A stretch of 54,972 nucleotides of DNA from Prevotella sp. (GCA_016285055.1 JAEEPZ010000013.1:1-54972), one strand, 5' to 3'; positions 41,070 to 51,232 are shown, counted from the first letter of the stretch. The notes: generated from the letters alone by a model not told the origin. Made by a program: numbers and translations.

Positions 41070-42621
41070 TGGTGGCCGTCAGCAGGACCTGATGGCGCTT
41101 ATTGGACAGTTTCACCGCGTGGACATCGTAATCGTCTGCGGGATCGTAGAGCTCGTCATAGGGCTCACGCCATGAGGAATAGCTATTGAAGGGCGAGAAC
41201 CAGCCATTCTGTGCAGAATACTGATAGGCAGCCGAGAGATTGACGTTGTCTATCTGTATGCCTACGCCACAGGTGATGCGATGTGTGGCCTCCCAGTTGG
41301 TCCAGTCGGTGGCAGAACTGTAGTAGGAGCCTTCGCAGGGCAGTGTTCCGTCCTTATAGCCGTCCTTCTTGTACATAGGCGACACGTAGTTGTAGCCGAA
41401 GCGCACAGCCACCTCAGGAGCAGCCTTGAACTCTGCGCCAAGCTTCAGCGTGGACACGCCTTTCAACGTCTCGGAAGTATGGCGGTTCATTTCCTCGTCG
41501 CTCTCACTCTGCGTGGTATAGCTGTCGGTCCAGTAGCTGTAGTGGTCATCCGTTTTATAGCGGGTGTCCAATGAGCCGTAGTCGGTGTACTCATAGCTTG
41601 CGCCAAGAGCGAGGAAGTCGCCGACGGTGGTGCCCATGCTAAGGCCGAACTTCCAAGGAGTGTAGAGCCGGAAGTCGTATTCATCGCCAGTGTAGGTAGC
41701 AGCCCCGTCGCTGAGGTAGGTATTGTTGCTGGTAGTGAGGTCATACCATGTTGGCGTAGTGACCGAGAGGCCGATGCGGAAGGGTGAATACTCGATGGGA
41801 CGGAAGATGACGCCTGCCTTGATGTCAGCACCGGCACCCTTAATCTTGCGCTCGTCCTTCACCATGATAGGTGTACCCTGGTCGAAGCTCTCGATGTACT
41901 CGCTCATGTGATTATAGTGCACATCGTGGATGCCTACGGTCAAGCCGAGGTAAACGCGATTGTTGACGTTGCCGCTGAGGTTGAAGTCGTAGTCGGCCAC
42001 ATAGCCCCAGTGACGGCGGTCCATCGTATAGCCGTTGGCCTCATAATAGCCCCACGTATATTGCGCTGTGGGATCATAGAGCAGGTTTTCGGCATAGACG
42101 GCGTCCAGCTGGTTGCACTGAATGTAGGGACTGTTGAAGTCAGGATTCGAAGGATTCTCGTAAAGCCAATCGTCCTTGGCCTTGAGGTAGGTCTGCTTAT
42201 TCTGCGATGCGTTGTACAGACCGTCAGCTGCCGAAAGGATATAGTTGAAGTTACGGCTTTTGTGATAATTGAAGCCGAAGTTGATGAAGCTGGAGCTACT
42301 GTTACGGCCAGCATAAACAAAGCCCAACTGGTCAAAACTGATGTTGGTAGTCTTTCCGCCTCCGAAGTTCTCTGCATCTGCCTGGCTGACAGCTCCGACA
42401 GACAAGCTAACGTAGGACTTACGGAAGAGGCCAATGCCGGCGGGATTGGTGCCGATGGTACTGATGTCGCCTCCCAAGGCCTCCATTGCTCCGCCCATGC
42501 CCACATAGCGGGCCGTACCATTGAGGTCGCTCCAAGAAATTTTCGCGTTCTCGTATGTTTCCTGTGCTGCTGCCGGCATGATGGCCATAGCAAACGCAGC
42601 CATTGCAAATATCTTTTTCAT
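41059..42621 (-). CDS. OmpP1/FadL-like outer-membrane beta-barrel protein
   Basis: A 520-residue outer-membrane protein with a signal peptide (MKKIFAMAAFAMAIMPAAAQ). 'WSDLNGTARYVGMGGAMEALGGDISTIGTNPAGIGLFRKSYVSLS' is the conserved FadL/OmpP1-family N-terminus, where the NPAG motif marks the hatch region. Alternating aromatic strands continue to the end ('QVLLTATINL'). FadL-type channels import hydrophobic compounds; Bacteroidales members are often labelled hemin receptor without proof. The Tyr/Trp-rich gene lies 61 bp upstream on the same strand. Confidence 0.87.
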   Translation of the reverse strand: MKKIFAMAAFAMAIMPAAAQETYENAKISWSDLNGTARYVGMGGAMEALGGDISTIGTNPAGIGLFRKSYVSLSVGAVSQADAENFGGGKTTNISFDQLGFVYAGRNSSSSFINFGFNYHKSRNFNYILSAADGLYNASQNKQTYLKAKDDWLYENPSNPDFNSPYIQCNQLDAVYAENLLYDPTAQYTWGYYEANGYTMDRRHWGYVADYDFNLSGNVNNRVYLGLTVGIHDVHYNHMSEYIESFDQGTPIMVKDERKIKGAGADIKAGVIFRPIEYSPFRIGLSVTTPTWYDLTTSNNTYLSDGAATYTGDEYDFRLYTPWKFGLSMGTTVGDFLALGASYEYTDYGSLDTRYKTDDHYSYWTDSYTTQSESDEEMNRHTSETLKGVSTLKLGAEFKAAPEVAVRFGYNYVSPMYKKDGYKDGTLPCEGSYYSSATDWTNWEATHRITCGVGIQIDNVNLSAAYQYSAQNGWFSPFNSYSSWREPYDELYDPADDYDVHAVKLSNKRHQVLLTATINL

Positions 42622-42681
42622 ATACTAAAACTATCTATTAAAGTTGTACCCATAGAACAAGTATCTGTGAAAGGCCGGTGA

Positions 42682-43722
42682 TTACCTGCGACTGCCGCCG
42701 AAGCCACCGCCACCGGAACGGCCACCGCCACCACCGCCTCCGCTGGAACGACTGCCGCCGAAGCTGCCGCCACCGCTGCTGCCGCTGGAACGGCTTCCGC
42801 CGAAGCTGCCCGAAGAGGAACTGCTGGACGAGGAAGGCATGCTGCCACTATAGGTTGAGCCGGAGCTGCCACTTGAAACGGGACGTGTGGTACGACTGCC
42901 GCCAAAGCTGCCCGTAGTGCGCGACCCGCCAAAGGTGCCGCTGCCTGTGTTGCCATAACTGCCGCCACTGCGCGAACCGCCGAAGCTACCTGCGCGTGAG
43001 CCGCCGAAGCTGCCGCTGCCTGTATTGCCATAGCTGCCTCCCCGTGTGCTGCCGAGCGTTCCCCGGCGACTGCCGCCGAAGCCTGAGCCGCGGCCAGTGG
43101 AGAATGTCCTGGGACTGACGCCTGCTATGCGACCGTGATTCTGTGTGCCGGGATAATAGCGACCGACGTAGCCGCCGCCACCCCATCCCCAGCCGTAGCC
43201 ATAATAGGGATAGTAGTAAGAATAGTAGCCTCCCCATCCCCAAGGACGGTAATACCAGGGATCCCAGTACCATGAATCCCAGTACCAACGGTCGTAATAC
43301 CAGGAGTCGTACCAAGGATAATAGGATGAGTAATACCAGGGCGAGTGCCAGCCGATGTAGTCGCGGCGTCCCTGAGCGTAGCCCTCCCAATAGGCCGTTG
43401 AAGGCTCATAGCCATCAAAGCGGGTCATACGCTGCGTCAGAGCAAAGTCGCCAAGGCTGTCAGGATAGACGCCCTCAACGGGAGCGAAGCTGACGACATC
43501 GCCCGTATCGGTAGGCAGGATTTCATAGCTGCTGGCCCAACGACGATTGTATTCATCGACGCTGCGCATGGAGCCAGAATAATAAGTGTTGGAAGGAGCC
43601 ACACGGACATCCTGAACACGCGCGTTGCTCTTCTTAGAAGGAACGAAGTACATGTCGTCCTGTGCTACACCTGAGAGTGCAAATGCTCCCAGCATGAGTG
43701 AAAGTAAAAACTTCTTTTTCAT
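42682..43722 (-). CDS. Exported Tyr/Trp-rich and FGGSR-repeat protein
   Basis: I start it at 43722 (signal peptide MKKKFLLSLMLGAFALSGVAQ); the frame is open to 43767. After a globular part of about 110 residues comes a Tyr/Trp/Asp cluster ('YYPWYDSWYYDRWYWDSWYW', then 'GYYSYYYPYYGYGWGWGGGG'), then about 140 residues of Gly/Ser/Arg repeats built on FGGSR ('GSFGGSRAGSFGGSRSGG'), ending GGGGFGGSRR. The DNA is a CCGCCGAAGCTGCC-type tandem repeat. I do not recognise a function; adhesive, matrix or condensate-forming roles would fit such composition. Similar Bacteroides proteins carry the misleading label vitellogenin. Confidence 0.8.
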   Translation of the reverse strand: MKKKFLLSLMLGAFALSGVAQDDMYFVPSKKSNARVQDVRVAPSNTYYSGSMRSVDEYNRRWASSYEILPTDTGDVVSFAPVEGVYPDSLGDFALTQRMTRFDGYEPSTAYWEGYAQGRRDYIGWHSPWYYSSYYPWYDSWYYDRWYWDSWYWDPWYYRPWGWGGYYSYYYPYYGYGWGWGGGGYVGRYYPGTQNHGRIAGVSPRTFSTGRGSGFGGSRRGTLGSTRGGSYGNTGSGSFGGSRAGSFGGSRSGGSYGNTGSGTFGGSRTTGSFGGSRTTRPVSSGSSGSTYSGSMPSSSSSSSSGSFGGSRSSGSSGGGSFGGSRSSGGGGGGGRSGGGGFGGSRR

Positions 43723-43755
43723 AGCTTTATCTTGTTTGTTCATTGATTCACGATG

Positions 43756-43786
43756 CAAAAATACCACGAATTTTCATGCAAAGGTA
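43756..43786 (-). promoter_or_regulatory. Two candidate -7 boxes for the Tyr/Trp-rich protein gene
   Basis: On the minus strand TATTTTTG (43763-43756) and TACCTTTG (43786-43779) both match TAnnTTTG, 34 and 57 nt ahead of the ATG at 43722. Confidence 0.5.
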
Positions 43787-43828
43787 AGGAAAAACCCTAA
43801 AACATGGTAGGATTTTCCCTATTTTTCT

Positions 43829-43836
43829 TAACTTTG
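43829..43836 (+). promoter_or_regulatory. Bacteroidetes -7 box for prmA
   Basis: TAACTTTG matches TAnnTTTG, 21 nt before the preferred ATG at 43858. It lies inside the longer open frame, which argues for the later start. Confidence 0.6.
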
Positions 43837-43857
43837 CACGCGAAAAAAGCAAAAACA

Positions 43858-44856
<999 letters not shown>

Positions 44857-44869
44857 CTTAGTCATTGAA

Positions 44870-47194
44870 ATGAAAAGACTTATCACCATATTGCTACTGC
44901 TTCTCTCACTCGTTGAGGCACAAGCCGTGTTGAAGGAGCAGAACCTAGAGCAGACGCTGAACGTGCTGCGTGCAGAACTGACGGAGCGGCATCAGGAGCT
45001 GAGCAGCCAGGCCGAGCAGCGCAAGCAGCAGACGAAAGACATCATCCAGCAGCTTCGCGAGACCATCAAGCACAGCAACCAGAACGCGCTGATGCTCTAC
45101 TCTCAGCAGAACAACTACGTGTTCGACCTCACCTACGCCTGTCACGAGGCCACCGAGCAGTATCTCTCGTTCCAACGCCAGCAACTGCCTTTCAAGACCT
45201 ATATCGAGGCCCTCGACGTGGAGATAGCCAAGTACGACAGCTTGGTGACCAGCCTGCGGCACATACGCACTACCCTGCTCGACGACAAGGCAAAAACCAA
45301 TCGCTCGGTGTGCCTCACCCTGTCCACCAGCATCCGCAACACCCTCATTGAGACGCGGACACAGGTGAACGACTACATCACCCTCTATGATAACACCTTG
45401 CAGCGTCTGCGCTACCTCAACGACTATGCCAACCGGCGTTACAACGACATACAGACGGGCATCTTCCGCAACGGCGGCGAGAACTACATCTCCATCCTTA
45501 AGAACTTCAGTCAACGCTGGGAGGAGGTGAAGGTGTCGCTGGAAGAGAAGTACCGTCCGTCGAAGCAGCAGTCTGACTGGGACTCCACCGTCATACTACG
45601 TCTCTTTGCCATGATTTTCTTCTACATCGTCGTGGCCATCGTCCTCAACATGATTGCCTTCCGCTTCATGCCGAAACGATTCCACACCACCGAGTTCCTG
45701 AAGAAGCGCTCCTGCATCATCATGGCCACCACCACCGTCACTTTCGCCGCCGTTCTGGGCATCATGCGTGCCACCCTGCAGCAGAACTTCTTCATCATGG
45801 CCAGCGGTCTGCTCATAGAGTATGCCTGGCTCTTGGGCGTCATTCTCATCTCCTTGCTGTTGCGTGTCAACGGCGACCAGATACGCAGTGCCTTCCACAT
45901 CTACTCGCCGCTGGTCGTGGTGGGATTTCTGGTCATTGCCTTCCGCATCATCCTCATTCCCAACGAGCTGGTCAACGTGGCCTTCCCAGCCATCCTCCTC
46001 GTCTGCACCCTCTGGCAATGGCTGGTCATACGGCGGCACAACAAGAACGTTCCGCGCTCCGACATGTTCTACACCTACATCTCGATGGCCATCTTTGTCT
46101 TCTCGCTGGTCTGCTCGTGGATAGGCTATACGCTGCTGGCCGTGCAGATACTCATTTGGTGGATCATGCAGCTGACGAGCATCCTCACCATCACTTGCCT
46201 CATCAGCTATCTCAAGTTCTACGGCGCTCGTCACCGATACCTGGAGAAGCCCATCACGCAGTCGTGGATCTATCTGCTCGTCTATAAAGTGGTGCTGCCC
46301 GTCATCGGTGTCGGCTCGGTCATGCTGTCCATCTATTGGGCTGCCGACGTATTCAACCTCGGCGACCTCTGCTGGCAGATTTTCCGCAACAACTTCATCG
46401 ACCTAGAGAACCTGAAGGTGAGTATCCTCAAACTGTCGATGGTGGTCAGCCTGTGGTTCCTCTTCAGCTACATCTCCAGCACCATCCTCTCGCTGATGCG
46501 CCTTCACTTCCAGACCAGCGACCCCACTACAGCCGCCAGTCGCGAGGTGATGGGCAGGAACGTCATCCAGGTGCTGGTATGGGGCGTCTGGCTGATGATG
46601 TCGCTCAGCATCCTGCACATCAGCGTGGCGTGGCTGCTTGCCATAGGCGGCGGACTGTCAACAGGTGTTGGCTTTGCTTCGAAAGACATCATCGAGAACA
46701 TCTACTATGGCGCCACCCTCATGGCAGGCCGCGTCAAGGTGGGCGACTGGATTGAGATAGACGGCACTATGGGCAAAGTGACGTCCATCAGCTATACCGC
46801 TACCGTCGTGGAAACGCTCTACGGTGAAGTCATCACCTTCCAGAACAGCCAACTCTTCACCAAGAACTACAAGAACCTGACACGCAATCACGGCTACGTG
46901 CTCGCCACCATCTGCTACAGTGTGGCCTACGGCAGCAATCTGCATCAGGTGAGCCAGTTGGTGGAAGAGGCTGTCAACGACATGCACCACCAGTGGACCG
47001 ACCGCAAGAAGCGTGCGAAGACCGTGGTGGCAGCGATGGGCGAGTCGAGCGTCGACTTCAAGCTCTACGTCTGGGCCGATGCCGTGAAGCGCGTCTACGT
47101 CGTCAGCGACATCCTGAAAGTGGTCTACGACACGCTCTACGCCAACGGCGTGGAGATACCTTTCCCGCAGCGCGATATTCACATCAAGCAGTAA
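44870..47194 (+). CDS. MscS-family mechanosensitive channel with coiled-coil periplasmic domain
   Basis: A 774-residue MscK/MscM-like channel. A signal peptide (MKRLITILLLLLSLVEAQA) leads to a helical, Gln-rich periplasmic region (residues ~22-235). About ten membrane helices follow from 'VILRLFAMIFFYIVVAIVLNMIAF'. The pore helix and MscS core are 'AIGGGLSTGVGFASKDIIENIYYGATLMAGRVKVGDWIEIDGTMGKV' and the beta domain 'VVETLYGEVITFQNSQLF'. It releases solutes under osmotic down-shock. It lies 13 bp after prmA. Confidence 0.93.
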   Translation: MKRLITILLLLLSLVEAQAVLKEQNLEQTLNVLRAELTERHQELSSQAEQRKQQTKDIIQQLRETIKHSNQNALMLYSQQNNYVFDLTYACHEATEQYLSFQRQQLPFKTYIEALDVEIAKYDSLVTSLRHIRTTLLDDKAKTNRSVCLTLSTSIRNTLIETRTQVNDYITLYDNTLQRLRYLNDYANRRYNDIQTGIFRNGGENYISILKNFSQRWEEVKVSLEEKYRPSKQQSDWDSTVILRLFAMIFFYIVVAIVLNMIAFRFMPKRFHTTEFLKKRSCIIMATTTVTFAAVLGIMRATLQQNFFIMASGLLIEYAWLLGVILISLLLRVNGDQIRSAFHIYSPLVVVGFLVIAFRIILIPNELVNVAFPAILLVCTLWQWLVIRRHNKNVPRSDMFYTYISMAIFVFSLVCSWIGYTLLAVQILIWWIMQLTSILTITCLISYLKFYGARHRYLEKPITQSWIYLLVYKVVLPVIGVGSVMLSIYWAADVFNLGDLCWQIFRNNFIDLENLKVSILKLSMVVSLWFLFSYISSTILSLMRLHFQTSDPTTAASREVMGRNVIQVLVWGVWLMMSLSILHISVAWLLAIGGGLSTGVGFASKDIIENIYYGATLMAGRVKVGDWIEIDGTMGKVTSISYTATVVETLYGEVITFQNSQLFTKNYKNLTRNHGYVLATICYSVAYGSNLHQVSQLVEEAVNDMHHQWTDRKKRAKTVVAAMGESSVDFKLYVWADAVKRVYVVSDILKVVYDTLYANGVEIPFPQRDIHIKQ

Positions 47195-47210
47195 AGGTGC
47201 CTGATGCAAA

Positions 47211-47245
47211 AAGAGGTGAACACTTCAGATTTGTGCTCACCTCTT
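47211..47245. terminator. Bidirectional terminator between the channel gene and frr
   Basis: AAGAGGTGAACAC (47211-47223) and GTGCTCACCTCTT (47233-47245) form a strong hairpin with a 9-nt loop, flanked by A-rich sequence on the left and TATTCGTTTT on the right. It serves two convergent genes. Confidence 0.8.
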
Positions 47246-47253
47246 ATTCGTTT

Positions 47254-47814
47254 TCAAACTGTCATAATCTCTTTGTTCTTGGCCTCAATCAGCTGGTCAA
47301 GCTTCTTAATCCACTTGTCGTGAATCTTCTGCAGCTCCAGCTCGGCGTCCTTCTCGTTGTCCTCTGAGAGGCCGTCCTTGATGGCTTTCTTCAGCTTGTC
47401 CTTGATGTCGGCCCGCACGTTGCGCACCTCCACCTTGGCCTTCTCGGCAATCTTGTTGCACTGCTTCACCAAGTCGCGGCGGCGCTCCTCGGTGGGCTGA
47501 GGAATGGTGAGGCGAATCATCTCACCGTTGTTCTCAGGCGTGATGCCTACGTCGCTGTCCATGATGGCCTTCTCAATGTCTTTGATTTGCTTGCGGTCCC
47601 AAGGCTTGATGGCAATGGTGCGCGCGTCAGGACAGTTGACGGTAGCCACTTGGTTCAGGGGCACTTTCGAGCCGTAGCTCGACACTCTCACTCCGTCGAG
47701 GATGGCCACATTGGCACGGCCGGCACGGATGCGGTTCAGTTCCTCTTCCAAGAACATGGCTGCCATCTCCATGCGCTCCTCGCTCTTCTTCAATGTTTCT
47801 TTAACGTCTATCAT
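47254..47814 (-). CDS. frr: Ribosome recycling factor
   Basis: Splits post-termination ribosomes together with EF-G (186 aa, standard length). 'FLEEELNRIRAGRANVAILDGVRVSSYGSKVPLNQVATVNCPDARTIAIKPWDRK', 'DVGITPENNGEMIRLTIPQPTEERRRDLVKQ' and 'VEVRNVRADIKDKLKKAIKDG' are diagnostic. Confidence 0.97.
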   Translation of the reverse strand: MIDVKETLKKSEERMEMAAMFLEEELNRIRAGRANVAILDGVRVSSYGSKVPLNQVATVNCPDARTIAIKPWDRKQIKDIEKAIMDSDVGITPENNGEMIRLTIPQPTEERRRDLVKQCNKIAEKAKVEVRNVRADIKDKLKKAIKDGLSEDNEKDAELELQKIHDKWIKKLDQLIEAKNKEIMTV

Positions 47815-47839
47815 AATTGAAATAGATTATTCCGCTTAC

Positions 47840-47871
47840 AAAATTAGGTATTTTCTTTGTTACTTGCAACA
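47840..47871 (-). promoter_or_regulatory. Bacteroidetes promoter of frr
   Basis: On the minus strand GTTG (47871-47868), a 20-nt spacer, then TAATTTTG (47847-47840). Both elements and the spacing fit the TTTG-N19/21-TAnnTTTG consensus. The frr ATG is 26 nt downstream. Confidence 0.75.
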
Positions 47872-47920
47872 TTTTAAGGAAAAAAAACATGAAAGAAGCG
47901 CGAATTTCTAAAATAATGCC

Positions 47921-47928
47921 TACCTTTG
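47921..47928 (+). promoter_or_regulatory. Bacteroidetes -7 box for the small secreted protein gene
   Basis: TACCTTTG matches TAnnTTTG, 17-20 nt before the ATGs at 47945/47948. Confidence 0.6.
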
Positions 47929-47944
47929 CACCAAATTTACAGGA

Positions 47945-48409
47945 ATGATGAAGACAATCCGCACACTTATCGCATCGCTGCTTGTGGCAGCAGGCAGCAT
48001 GACGGCTCTGGCCGATGACTATCAGTACCTGACCATCAGCGGCTCAGGCAGTGAGAGCAGCTTCAGCGTGAGCAAGATTCAGAAGATTACTTTCGATGCC
48101 ACCAACATGGTGCTTGTGATGACCGACGGCTCCGAGCAGCGCCTGCCCTTGGCCGGCCTGGAGAAGATGTTCTTTGCCGCTTCGCCGTCGGGCATTGCCA
48201 CGGTGAGCACCATGCAGTCAAAGATGCAGTTCAGCGGCGGTATGCTCCGTGCCACAGTGGCTAAGGGCGAGACCATCGCCGTGTATAACATGAAAGGAGA
48301 GAAGGTGTTCAGCGCCAACGAGAGCGGCAGCTACGACCTGTCAAGCCTGTCACGCGGTGCCTACATCGTCAAGGTGGGTTCTGAGACCCGCAAGGTAGTG
48401 AACAAGTAG
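47945..48409 (+). CDS. Small secreted protein with sorting-like C-terminal domain
   Basis: A 154-residue exported protein. The signal peptide 'MKTIRTLIASLLVAAGSMTALA' (start 47945 or 47948) precedes 'DDYQYLTISGSGSESSFSVSKIQKITFDATNMVLVMTDGSEQRLPLAGLEKMFF', a segment found in many short Prevotella secreted proteins. The end 'ATVAKGETIAVYNMKGEKVFSANESGSYDLSSLSRGAYIVKVGSETRKVVNK' resembles a T9SS-type C-terminal sorting domain. In effect it is a sorting domain with a short head. Function unknown. glyS follows 34 bp later. Confidence 0.75.
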   Translation: MMKTIRTLIASLLVAAGSMTALADDYQYLTISGSGSESSFSVSKIQKITFDATNMVLVMTDGSEQRLPLAGLEKMFFAASPSGIATVSTMQSKMQFSGGMLRATVAKGETIAVYNMKGEKVFSANESGSYDLSSLSRGAYIVKVGSETRKVVNK

Positions 48410-48443
48410 TATATATATAATATAATGTACGCGTAAAGAACTT

Positions 48444-49985
48444 ATGGCACAACAAGAAGACGTATTTAAGAGAATCGTTTCGCACTGCAAGGAATATGGC
48501 TTTGTGTTCCCCAGCAGTGAAATCTACGATGGTCTGGGCGCTGTCTATGACTACGGCCAGATGGGTGTTGAACTGAAGAACAATATCAAGCAATACTGGT
48601 GGAAGGCCATGACCATGCTTCACGAGAACATTGTGGGCATCGACTCGGCCATCTTCATGCACCCCACCATCTGGAAGGCCTCCGGCCATGTGGATGCGTT
48701 CAACGACCCGCTCATCGACAACCGCGACTCGAAGAAGCGCTATCGCGCCGATGTGCTCATCGAGGATCAGATAGCCAAGTACGACGAGAAGATTGAGAAA
48801 GAAGTGGAGAAGGCCCGCAAGCGTTTTGGCGATGCTTTCGACGAAGCGAAATACCTGGAGACCTCGCCTCGCGTTGCCGAGACGAAGGCCAAGCGCGACG
48901 CTCTGCACACCCGCTATGCTGCCGCCATGCAAGGCCCCGATCTGGAGGAGCTGAAGCAGATTATCCTCGACGAGGAGATTGTCGACCCCATCAGCGGCAC
49001 GAAGAACTGGACCGACGTGCGTCAGTTCAACCTGATGTTCTCCACGGAGATGGGCTCTACCGCCGACGGCTCGATGAAGATTTACCTGCGTCCCGAGACG
49101 GCTCAGGGCATCTTTGTCAACTACCTGAACGTGCAGAAGACCGGCCGCATGAAGATTCCCTTCGGCATCGCACAGATAGGCAAGGCCTTCCGCAATGAGA
49201 TTGTAGCCCGCCAGTTCATCTTCCGCATGAGGGAGTTCGAGCAGATGGAGATGCAGTTCTTCGTCAAGCCCGGCACCGAGCTGGAGTGGTTTGCCAAGTG
49301 GAAGGAGACACGCATGAAGTGGCACCAGAACCTGGGCTTCGGCGCTGAGAACTACCGTTTCCACGACCACGACAAGCTGGCTCACTATGCCAACGCCGCC
49401 ACCGACATCGAGTTCCACATGCCCTTCGGCTTCAAGGAGGTGGAAGGCATCCACTCGCGCACCAACTTCGACCTGAGCCAGCATGAGAAGTACAGCGGCA
49501 AGTCCATCAAATACTTCGACCCGATGACCAACGAGAGCTACACGCCGTTTGTCATCGAGACCTCCATCGGTGTCGACCGTATGTTCCTCAGCATCATGTG
49601 CCACGCCTTCGACGAGGAGAAACTGGAGAATGGCGAGACGCGCGTTGTGCTGAAGCTGCCCGCAGCCCTGGCACCCGTGAAGCTGGCCGTGCTGCCGCTG
49701 GTGAAGAAGGACGGTCTGCCCGAGAAGGCCCGCGAGATCATCGACGACTTGAAGTATCACTTCACCTGCCAGTATGACGAGAAGGACAGCATAGGCAAGC
49801 GCTATCGCCGTCAGGATGCCATCGGCACGCCCTACTGCGTCACCGTCGACCACGACACCCTGAACGATGGTTGCGTCACCCTCCGCTTCCGCGACACCAT
49901 GGAACAGGAGCGCGTCCGCATAGAAGACCTGAACGGCATCATTGAGGACAAGGTGAGCCTCACCTCGCTGTTGAAGAAACTGTAA
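48444..49985 (+). CDS. glyS: Glycyl-tRNA synthetase (eukaryote/archaeal-type dimer)
   Basis: Charges tRNA-Gly (513 aa, class II, single-chain GlyQS type). 'CKEYGFVFPSSEIYDGLGAVYDYGQMGVELKNNIKQYWW', 'FNLMFSTEMG', 'LRPETAQGIFVNYLNVQKTGRMKIPFGIAQIGKAFRNEI' and 'EFEQMEMQFF' include the class II motifs. The C-terminal anticodon-binding domain starts at 'LAPVKLAVLPLVKKDGLPEKA'. There is a family-typical zinc-less insertion near residues 115-165. The FKBP gene follows 17 bp later. Confidence 0.97.
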   Translation: MAQQEDVFKRIVSHCKEYGFVFPSSEIYDGLGAVYDYGQMGVELKNNIKQYWWKAMTMLHENIVGIDSAIFMHPTIWKASGHVDAFNDPLIDNRDSKKRYRADVLIEDQIAKYDEKIEKEVEKARKRFGDAFDEAKYLETSPRVAETKAKRDALHTRYAAAMQGPDLEELKQIILDEEIVDPISGTKNWTDVRQFNLMFSTEMGSTADGSMKIYLRPETAQGIFVNYLNVQKTGRMKIPFGIAQIGKAFRNEIVARQFIFRMREFEQMEMQFFVKPGTELEWFAKWKETRMKWHQNLGFGAENYRFHDHDKLAHYANAATDIEFHMPFGFKEVEGIHSRTNFDLSQHEKYSGKSIKYFDPMTNESYTPFVIETSIGVDRMFLSIMCHAFDEEKLENGETRVVLKLPAALAPVKLAVLPLVKKDGLPEKAREIIDDLKYHFTCQYDEKDSIGKRYRRQDAIGTPYCVTVDHDTLNDGCVTLRFRDTMEQERVRIEDLNGIIEDKVSLTSLLKKL

Positions 49986-50002
49986 TACAGGCAGAATAGA
50001 CA

Positions 50003-50665
50003 ATGAGTTTTGTATTCATGAGACAACTTAAACACCGAAGACAGCTTTTCATCATAGGCTGTCTTGGCTGTTTGAGTTGTCTTTTTATGTCCTGCAGCAA
50101 AGAGGAGACCGAGGCAGGCGAATGGGACAACTGGCAGCAGCGCAACGAGGCGTTCTTTGCCTCGCTGGCCGACTCGCTCAGCTCTCACCCCAGTCAGTGG
50201 CAGCGCATCCTCAGCTATGCGCAGAGCGAGGCCACCAGCCACGACATCGACAAATACATCTATGTGAAGAAGCTGGAGACCGGCATGGGAAGCGAGAGTC
50301 CTGCCTACACCGACTCTGTGCGGGTCATCTATCAGGGCCGGCTCATCCCCAGCGCCACTTTCTCTGAGGGATATGTCTTCGACGGCACCGTCTTTGGGAA
50401 GTTCACGCCGACCACCAGCTCCACTGCCAAGCTTTCGGTGTCGAACACCGTAGAGGGCTTCAGCACTGCCTTGCAGCACATGCACCGCGGCGACCACTGG
50501 CGCATCTACATCCCCAGCGCATTGGGCTATGGTGAAGACGGCAACAGCAGCGGCTCCATACCAGGCTACAGCGTCATCATCTTCGAAGTGCAGCTCATCG
50601 ACTTCAGCCACGCTGGCGAGGTCATGCCTGCATGGAGCAGCAGAAGGGTGGAGGTAGAAGATTGA
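50003..50665 (+). CDS. FKBP-type peptidyl-prolyl isomerase lipoprotein
   Basis: A surface or periplasmic lipoprotein prolyl isomerase (220 aa) that assists folding of exported proteins. The signal 'RRQLFIIGCLGCLSCLFMSC' gives the lipidated Cys31 (numbering from 50003; the ATG at 50018 is an alternative). The FKBP domain runs from 'VRVIYQGRLI' to 'IPGYSVIIFEVQLIDF' with 'VEGFSTALQHMHRGDHWRIYIPSALGYGED'. The signal-peptide DNA is an imperfect 25-bp inverted repeat (50021-50082). It is followed by the TlpA-like gene 27 bp downstream. Confidence 0.9.
   Translation: MSFVFMRQLKHRRQLFIIGCLGCLSCLFMSCSKEETEAGEWDNWQQRNEAFFASLADSLSSHPSQWQRILSYAQSEATSHDIDKYIYVKKLETGMGSESPAYTDSVRVIYQGRLIPSATFSEGYVFDGTVFGKFTPTTSSTAKLSVSNTVEGFSTALQHMHRGDHWRIYIPSALGYGEDGNSSGSIPGYSVIIFEVQLIDFSHAGEVMPAWSSRRVEVED
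50021..50082. repeat. 25-bp inverted repeat forming a lipoprotein signal peptide
   Basis: The arms 50021-50045 and 50058-50082 are complementary at 22 of 25 positions, with a 12-nt loop. The right arm encodes the hydrophobic CLGCLSC core and the left arm the MRQLKHRRQ region. Confidence 0.8.
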
Positions 50666-50692
50666 AGGAATCATCTACAAAAACGAACTAAT

Positions 50693-51229
50693 ATGATCAA
50701 GAAAGCATTTCTGAGCTTCATGCTCGCCGCCATCGCCCTTTGCGGATGCAACGCAAGTGGCAGTAAAGAGACCAACAAAGCAGAGAAGAGCGACGCCACG
50801 ACTGAGGCCACACAGCAGGCATCGGCGGATCAGGCTCCCGACTTCACTCTGAACGACATCAACGGCCGTCCGCTCAGCCTCTCGTCGCTGAAGGGCAAGT
50901 ATGTCGTCCTCGACTTCTGGGGCTCGTGGTGCGTATGGTGCATCAGGGGCATCCCGTCCATGAAGGAATACTACGCCAAGTATGCCGGCAAGTTCGAGAT
51001 ACTGGGCATCGACTGCAACGACACGCCTGAGAAGTGGAAGGCAGCCGTGAAGGAATACGAGCTGCCGTGGCTGCATGTCTATTGCGATGAAACGTCCACC
51101 GTGCTGGCCGATTACAAAATCCAAGGATTCCCCACCAAGGTTGTTGTCGGCCCCGATGGCCATATCATCAAGACCATCGTCGGTGAGGATCCCGCCTTCT
51201 ACGATTTCCTCGACGAACTGTTCAAGTAA
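50693..51229 (+). CDS. TlpA/ResA-like thioredoxin lipoprotein
   Basis: A periplasm-facing thiol-disulfide oxidoreductase (178 aa). The lipobox is 'ALCGC' (Cys19), followed by a Lys/Thr/Ala-rich linker and an AhpC/TSA-type thioredoxin domain: 'APDFTLNDINGRPLSLSSLKGKYVVLDFWGSWCVWC' with active-site C80 and C83 (CVWC), and the cis-Pro in 'IQGFPTKVVV'. The second Cys pair region 'DCNDTPEKW' is also family-typical. Located between the FKBP and ruvA genes. Confidence 0.92.
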   Translation: MIKKAFLSFMLAAIALCGCNASGSKETNKAEKSDATTEATQQASADQAPDFTLNDINGRPLSLSSLKGKYVVLDFWGSWCVWCIRGIPSMKEYYAKYAGKFEILGIDCNDTPEKWKAAVKEYELPWLHVYCDETSTVLADYKIQGFPTKVVVGPDGHIIKTIVGEDPAFYDFLDELFK

Positions 51230-51232
51230 GCC

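Noticed and set aside
48369..50003. Long open frame (544 codons) on the minus strand opposite glyS
   Set aside because: The plus strand clearly encodes GlyRS; the antisense frame is a by-product of GC-rich codon use and has Leu/Val/His-rich composition with no motif.
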